NCBI GenBank assembly: GCA_031426435.1
Contig: JANPLH010000031.1
Coordinates: 1-10,393 of the forward strand
Direction of reading: 5' to 3'
DNA from: UBA6168 sp031426435
GTDB taxonomy: Bacteria; Bacteroidota; Bacteroidia; Chitinophagales; Saprospiraceae
Length of the DNA stretch: 10,393 nucleotides
The notes under the pieces: model-generated
What the model saw: the letters and a program-made list of their open reading frames with translations, nothing else
Database searches by the model: none
Told to the model about the DNA's origin: nothing
Position numbers and translations under genes: made by a program
Shown here: positions 6,616 through 10,393 of the stretch, in pieces
How the letters are laid out: each line of letters starts with the position of its first letter
Numbering within the stretch: position 1 is the first letter of the stretch

Positions 6616-8232
6616 TTAGTTTTTCATTTTCTTCAAATAAGCCACCACCGCCTTCCTTACATCGCTGCGCAAATCCTTGGTGTCGCTCTCTTTCGAAGTG
6701 TCCCAACTGGTGAAATTCTTTTGGTTGAAAAATTCCAGCCGGGCCTCTTTGCCTTCAAAAACATACTGGTTCACCCCTATCCGGTAGGTTTTCCCCGCTG
6801 AAAGCGGCTTGCCCGCTACCTTCCAAGCCTTGGTTGCCTCGTTGTATTCGATGCCATGCCATTGCAGGTAGCCGCCCTTGCCCTTGTTATCCATGCCAGC
6901 GTCCAAGGTTTTTTTCAGGATGCTGCCCTTCAGTTCCACCTCATACACTGCACCACCAAAAGGCAATGCCCGAAACACGTCCACGGCGGTGACATCGCCC
7001 GTCAATTGGTCGTCAATGCGGATGCTGCCACTGTTGAAGAACGCAGCATCCACGGGCTTTTTCGCTGCCGATGCGATACTCGCTGCGATGATACCGCCTA
7101 GGTTCGTCTGGGAGGTGCGCACCGATTTTTCGAGGCCGTCCAAAGGCGCTTTGGTCTTGTAAATGACCTCGTCGGGGTCGTCCACCACCTGCTTTATTTG
7201 CTGGGCCATCACCCCTTGCCACACCTGCACGATGGAGTCAACAAATGGTTGCGCTTCGATTTCATCGGTGATGGGCACAAGTTCGGAGGCCAAGTTGGTG
7301 GTCTTTGAATCGGGATAGTAGGTAAAGCGGTGTACCCAAACCGTTTTCGCATTGGCATCGGCCTTTGCGATGACCACATTGCCGATGCTGTCGAGGCTGT
7401 TCTCATGCTCATGGCCGCCCATGATAAGGGTGGTTTTGGGCAATATGGCCGCCATTTTCATGTCCTGTGCCAGTTCGAGGTGCGTCAAGCCAATGACCAA
7501 ATCGCAGGATTGCACCAGCTCCAGGTAGGCTTTGGTTGCCTCGGCAAAGGGGTCTTCGTAATAGACCCAAGGCTGCTGGTTATCGCTCACGCAGGCGCTG
7601 TAAAAGCCAATTCGCACGGGTTTTCCAGTGGTGTAATTGTCAATTTCCCAAACATAAGTCTCTGGCACGAAGTACTTGAAATCATAGCTCAACTTGTGGA
7701 ACGGCTCGATTTTATTGCCTGTTTTGTGCAAAACATTGGTGCCGAGCCATTCAAAATACGACTCGTTCAGCCGCTCCTGCAACTCCCCCTCCTTGATGTC
7801 GAACTCGTGGTTACCGAAGGCAACAAGGTTCACGCCCATTGCGTTCATCACCTCCACCATCTGCCTGCCCTTGATGGATTTGCCCTCGTATTTCATTGTG
7901 CCAAGCAAAGAAGGGCTGACAAAATCGCCCGCCAGTACCGTCAGGAGGTTGTAGTTCTCGCCCAATAATTGGTCCCTGACAGTGGCCACCCTTGCCATGC
8001 CGCCCACCTTGCCTTTTTCAAGGGGCGCTATTTCATAGACATCGTTCAATTGGAGGATGTTGAAGCTGATGGGCGTATTTTCGTCTATCGGATAGGGGTA
8101 TTCCGTTGTGGGTTGGTCCGGAGTTGAACCACCCATGCCAAGCAGGCTGGCACAAGATGAAAGGGAAATTAACGCCCCAGTTCCGACGATGAAGGCAAAG
8201 TGTTTTTGTAAAATGGCAAGATTGTTTTTCAT
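6616..8232 (-). CDS. 5'-nucleotidase/metallophosphatase family lipoprotein
   Basis: This 538-residue protein has a lipoprotein signal with lipobox LSSC (Cys27) followed by a flexible segment, so it should be anchored in an envelope membrane. Residues about 55-315 are the calcineurin-like metallophosphatase domain: LQLNDVYEI (60-68), AGDF (Asp103), FGNHEFD (Asn141, His142), GLTHLE (His251) and GGHEHE (His274, His276). Residues about 345-520 are the 5'-nucleotidase C-terminal substrate domain, with NSGSIR (400-405) and RALPFGG (421-427). Members hydrolyse nucleotides or related phosphate esters outside the cytoplasm for nucleoside and phosphate recovery. The exact substrate is unknown. The first metal motif reads D-x-Y (Asp64-Val-Tyr66) where UshA-type enzymes have D-x-H, a feature of an NDVYEI subgroup as I recall it. 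It is the first gene of a likely three-gene operon, divergent from the acetoacetate-CoA ligase gene across 87 bases. I found no clear minus-strand promoter there. Confidence 0.92.
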   Translation of the reverse strand: MKNNLAILQKHFAFIVGTGALISLSSCASLLGMGGSTPDQPTTEYPYPIDENTPISFNILQLNDVYEIAPLEKGKVGGMARVATVRDQLLGENYNLLTVLAGDFVSPSLLGTMKYEGKSIKGRQMVEVMNAMGVNLVAFGNHEFDIKEGELQERLNESYFEWLGTNVLHKTGNKIEPFHKLSYDFKYFVPETYVWEIDNYTTGKPVRIGFYSACVSDNQQPWVYYEDPFAEATKAYLELVQSCDLVIGLTHLELAQDMKMAAILPKTTLIMGGHEHENSLDSIGNVVIAKADANAKTVWVHRFTYYPDSKTTNLASELVPITDEIEAQPFVDSIVQVWQGVMAQQIKQVVDDPDEVIYKTKAPLDGLEKSVRTSQTNLGGIIAASIASAAKKPVDAAFFNSGSIRIDDQLTGDVTAVDVFRALPFGGAVYEVELKGSILKKTLDAGMDNKGKGGYLQWHGIEYNEATKAWKVAGKPLSAGKTYRIGVNQYVFEGKEARLEFFNQKNFTSWDTSKESDTKDLRSDVRKAVVAYLKKMKN

Positions 8233-8243
8233 GTATCAGGTAG

Positions 8244-8270
8244 TTTGTAAACAGATGATTTTTACTTTTG
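8244..8270 (+). promoter_or_regulatory. Candidate promoter for acetoacetate-CoA ligase
   Basis: TACTTTTG (8263-8270) matches the Bacteroidota -7 consensus TAnnTTTG. A TTTG at 8244-8247 could be the -33 element, but the gap of 15 bases is shorter than usual. Transcription would start near 8276, leaving a leader of about 44 bases before the ATG at 8320. The palindrome GGGGCCCC at 8284-8291 falls in this leader. Confidence 0.4.
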
Positions 8271-8319
8271 GCTTTCTTCTTTAGGGGCCCCAATTTCTAA
8301 TTTTATAATTTCCTAACCA

Positions 8320-10335
8320 ATGCTTTGGCAACCATCCAGCGATTTCATCCAACAAACCCATTTGCGCCACTATTTCGATTGGTTGGCACAAAACTACAAT
8401 TTGAAATTTCAAAACTACCATGATGCTTGGCAATGGTCGGTGGAAAATATTGAAGTCTTCTGGGAAAGCATTTGGAAATACTTCAAAGTCATCTCTCATA
8501 CCCCTTACAAGCAGGTGTTGAAGGAGCGCAAAATGCCCGGTGCCGTCTGGTTTGAGGGCGCTACGCTCAACTACGCCGAGCATATCTTTAGACGGCCAAC
8601 AGCCAACAGCCAACAGCCAACAGCCGATGAAGACACTGCCATCATTTTTTCCTCCGAAAGGCATGATTTGGTAGAAATCACTTGGGGCGAAATGCGCAGC
8701 CAAGTTGCCAGCATGGCCGCTTATTTGCGCAGCATCGGCATCCAAAAAGGCGACTGCGTGGCGGCCTATTTGCCCAATATCCCTGAAGCGACTTACGCCT
8801 TTTTGGCCTGTGCCAGCATCGGCGCAATTTGGTCGAGCTGCTCGCCGGACTTCGGAACCAACAGCATTGTTGACCGTTTTTCCCAAATAGAACCGAAGGT
8901 GCTTTTCGCTGCCGACGGCTATACCTACAACGGCAAGCCTTTCGATAAAATGCAGGTTGTCAATGAGTTGTGCGAGAAACTGCCGACAATAAAAACCGTC
9001 ATCCTTGTAAATTACCTCAATCCTGGTGGCCTACAATTCACCAATCACCAATCACCAATCACCAATCACCAATCACCGTCAACCGTAGGTCGTCAACCGT
9101 CAACCGTTAATTGGAACAACATCTTACCCACCAACCAACCTCTCCAGTTTGAACCCCTACCCTTCGACCACCCCATCTACGTCCTTTACTCCAGCGGCAC
9201 CACCGGGATGCCCAAGGCCATCACCCACTCCCACGGCGGCAACCTGCTGGAACACCTGAAATACCTTCATTTCCATAACGATGTACACCCCGGCGAGCGG
9301 TTCTTTTGGTTCAGCACCACGGGCTGGATGATGTGGAACTTCGTCAATGCCAGCCTATTGGCGGGAGCCACCATCGTCCTCTATGACGGCAGCCCCGGCT
9401 ACCCTACCCTCGACCGCCTTTGGGACTTGGCCGAGAAAGCCCGCATCGCCCATTTCGGCACCAGCGCCCCCTACCTGAGCGCCTGCATGAAACAGGGCCT
9501 CGAACCCGGCAAGCAGCATGACCTCAGCGCATTGCGAAGCATCGGCAGCACGGGTTCTCCACTGCCGCCCGATGCCTTCCAATGGGTGTATGAACATGTG
9601 AAAAAAGACCTTTGGCTCAGCAGCATGGCGGGTGGCACCGATGTCTGCACGGCATGGGTCGGCGGCAATCCAATGGGGCCTGTTTACCTCGGTGAAATAC
9701 AAGCCCGATGCCTCGGCGCTGCCATCGAATCGTGGGATGAACAAGGCCAGCCGCTGCAATCTGGCGTCGGGGAACTGGTGGTCACACTGCCCATGCCCTC
9801 CATGCCCGTCTTCTTCTGGGGCGACCACGACCATGAGAAATACCTCAGCAGCTACTTTGATACCTACCCCAACATCTGGCGGCATGGCGATTGGATTGAA
9901 ATCACGGAACATGGCGGCATCATCATCTATGGCCGCTCCGACGCCACTTTGAACCGCCAAGGCGTCCGCATTGGCACAGCAGAAATTTACCGGGCTTTGG
10001 ATAAAATTCCGGAAGTAAAAGATAGCATCATCGTCAACATCGAAATGGAGGGCGGCGGCGACTATATGCCCCTTTTTGTGCTCCTGCAAGCGGGGGAATC
10101 CATGACGGAGGAACTTAAAAAACGGATAAATCACACATTGCGCAGCGAATACTCACCCCGCCATGTGCCAGATGAAATCATCACCTGCCCGGACATCCCT
10201 TACACCATTAGCGGCAAGAAGATGGAGGCACCCGTGAAAAAAATCCTGATGGGAAAACCGCTGGACAAAGCAGCGAATTTGGATTCGATGCGGAACCCGG
10301 AGAGTTTGGCGTTTTTTCAGCAGTTTAAAAGATAA
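8320..10335 (+). CDS. Acetoacetate-CoA ligase (acetoacetyl-CoA synthetase)
   Basis: This 671-residue enzyme of the ANL (acyl-adenylate-forming) superfamily makes acetoacetyl-CoA from acetoacetate, CoA and ATP, with AMP and PPi as products, in the cytoplasm. It lets the cell use acetoacetate from ketone-body, leucine or polyhydroxybutyrate breakdown. Blocks in order are the N-terminal LWQPS start, GAVWFEGATLNYAEH (74-88), WSSCSPDFGTNSIVDRFSQI (171-190), the phosphate loop YSSGTTGMPK (290-299), TTGWMMWNF (333-341), GGTDVCTAWVGGNP (438-451), WRHGDWIEI (520-528), GRSDATLNRQGVRIGTAEIY (538-557) and TISGKKMEAPVKKIL (629-643). The catalytic Lys is probably Lys633. The length is close to the roughly 650 residues usual for the family. 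LNRQGVRIGTAEIY and SGKKMEAPVKK favour this enzyme over acetyl-CoA synthetase. Two loops (residues 93-102 and 241-263) are encoded by heptamer repeats. The gene is transcribed alone. No terminator is visible before the window ends 58 bases later. Confidence 0.93.
   Translation: MLWQPSSDFIQQTHLRHYFDWLAQNYNLKFQNYHDAWQWSVENIEVFWESIWKYFKVISHTPYKQVLKERKMPGAVWFEGATLNYAEHIFRRPTANSQQPTADEDTAIIFSSERHDLVEITWGEMRSQVASMAAYLRSIGIQKGDCVAAYLPNIPEATYAFLACASIGAIWSSCSPDFGTNSIVDRFSQIEPKVLFAADGYTYNGKPFDKMQVVNELCEKLPTIKTVILVNYLNPGGLQFTNHQSPITNHQSPSTVGRQPSTVNWNNILPTNQPLQFEPLPFDHPIYVLYSSGTTGMPKAITHSHGGNLLEHLKYLHFHNDVHPGERFFWFSTTGWMMWNFVNASLLAGATIVLYDGSPGYPTLDRLWDLAEKARIAHFGTSAPYLSACMKQGLEPGKQHDLSALRSIGSTGSPLPPDAFQWVYEHVKKDLWLSSMAGGTDVCTAWVGGNPMGPVYLGEIQARCLGAAIESWDEQGQPLQSGVGELVVTLPMPSMPVFFWGDHDHEKYLSSYFDTYPNIWRHGDWIEITEHGGIIIYGRSDATLNRQGVRIGTAEIYRALDKIPEVKDSIIVNIEMEGGGDYMPLFVLLQAGESMTEELKKRINHTLRSEYSPRHVPDEIITCPDIPYTISGKKMEAPVKKILMGKPLDKAANLDSMRNPESLAFFQQFKR
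8596..8625. repeat. Heptamer array inside the acetoacetate-CoA ligase gene (CCAACAG, four units)
   Basis: There are four perfect CCAACAG units at 8596-8602, 8603-8609, 8610-8616 and 8617-8623, plus CC. The array is 30 bases, ten codons, and encodes PTANSQQPTA (residues 93-102) between the conserved blocks LNYAEHIF and TAIIFSSER. The frame is kept across it. Confidence 0.95.
9039..9079. repeat. Heptamer array inside the acetoacetate-CoA ligase gene (CACCAAT, five units)
   Basis: There are five perfect CACCAAT units (9039-9073), then a partial unit CACC that merges into the adjoining CAACCGT array. It encodes the heptapeptide repeat TNHQSPI-TNHQSP at residues 241-253. Confidence 0.95.
9080..9107. 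repeat. Heptamer array, second unit type (CAACCGT)
   Basis: CAACCGT occurs at 9080-9086, 9094-9100 and 9101-9107. A diverged unit AGGTCGT at 9087-9093 keeps the 7-bp phase. The array directly continues the CACCAAT array, and together they span 69 bases, which is 23 codons. This part encodes roughly TVGRQPSTVN before the conserved-looking Trp265. Confidence 0.9.
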
Positions 10336-10393
10336 CTGCGTTCTGGTCCACGCCACAATCTGCGCCGCTTTGTCATTGCCGAAGGCAAACTGC
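10336..10393. other. Unassigned 58 bases at the window edge
   Basis: There is no clear gene, and no terminator with a T tract after the ligase stop codon. A small hairpin TTGCC-GAA-GGCAA lies at 10376-10388. Open frames exist on both strands, but they are too short to call. Confidence 0.4.

Noticed and set aside
6581..6706. N-terminal extension of the 685-residue protein to an ATG at 6706
   Set aside because: It adds 42 mostly charged residues ahead of a perfect signal peptide and overlaps the 3' end of the nucleotidase gene by about 90 bases. The ATG at 6580 fits far better.
7330..7968. 212-residue + strand open frame inside the nucleotidase gene
   Set aside because: It is antisense to the conserved metallophosphatase domain, with His/Leu/Val-rich shadow composition and no start signals.
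8284..8291. GGGGCCCC as an operator between the divergent genes
   Set aside because: It is a simple 8-bp palindrome with no matching known site or second copy.
8281..8886. 201-residue minus-strand open frame over the start of the ligase gene
   Set aside because: Its length is partly due to the stop-free CTGTTGG array. It has no recognisable domain and lies antisense to the ligase.
9039..9107. CRISPR array
   Set aside because: The repeats are 7 bp with no spacers, lie inside an intact coding frame, and have no cas genes nearby.
9355..10134. 259-residue minus-strand open frame inside the acetoacetate-CoA ligase gene
   Set aside because: It is antisense to the conserved C-terminal ligase blocks, and its composition is typical of the opposite strand of a GC-rich gene.
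10336..10393. A new gene at the right edge on either strand
   Set aside because: Short open stretches exist on both strands, but 58 bases give no domain, start or stop evidence.

Overview
The window looks like chromosomal DNA of a Bacteroidota member, probably from the Saprospiraceae/Haliscomenobacter/Lewinella side of the phylum. That placement is inferred from protein style, not from a search. Supporting signs are two proteins ending in type IX secretion (T9SS) type-A sorting domains, starts without Shine-Dalgarno sequences, candidate promoters of the Bacteroidota TAnnTTTG type, and the short tandem repeats discussed below. There are seven protein genes, no RNA gene, no transposase and no CRISPR array.

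Layout. (1) Positions 1-459, + strand: the C-terminal part of a T9SS-exported protein that probably begins before the window, closed by a strong terminator. (2) 507-2054, +: a secreted repeat protein, probably a beta-propeller, with its own T9SS sorting domain. (3) 2055-2135: a bidirectional terminator and an octamer repeat between convergent genes. (4) 2136-3701, -: an exported GHL10/DUF187-type glycoside hydrolase of the DigH/YngK kind. (5) 3702-4147: a 446-base intergenic region holding a candidate promoter, a heptamer array, small hairpins and a cluster of REP-like hairpin elements. (6) 4148-8232, -: a probable three-gene operon, in transcription order a 5'-nucleotidase-family lipoprotein, an unrecognised 685-residue exported protein, and a small TPR protein. 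(7) 8320-10335, +: acetoacetate-CoA ligase, divergent from the operon, with two heptamer-repeat inserts inside its reading frame.

How the genes fit together. Most products act at or outside the envelope: two T9SS cargos, a peptidoglycan-type hydrolase, a lipoprotein nucleotidase and a possible outer-membrane-associated protein. The TPR protein is probably cytoplasmic. Acetoacetate-CoA ligase is a cytoplasmic enzyme of acetoacetate activation and is not obviously linked to the rest.

The most unusual signal is not a gene. A family of 7-bp tandem repeats (units TTGGCAG, TTGGCTG, TTGGTGA and TTGACGG when written on the TTG strand) occurs both next to a candidate promoter and inside the coding sequence of a conserved enzyme. 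There it appears to have expanded two loops without breaking the frame. A second repeat type, 5+3+5 hairpins with a shared TTTGTAG tail, clusters in the 3.96-4.10 kb region.
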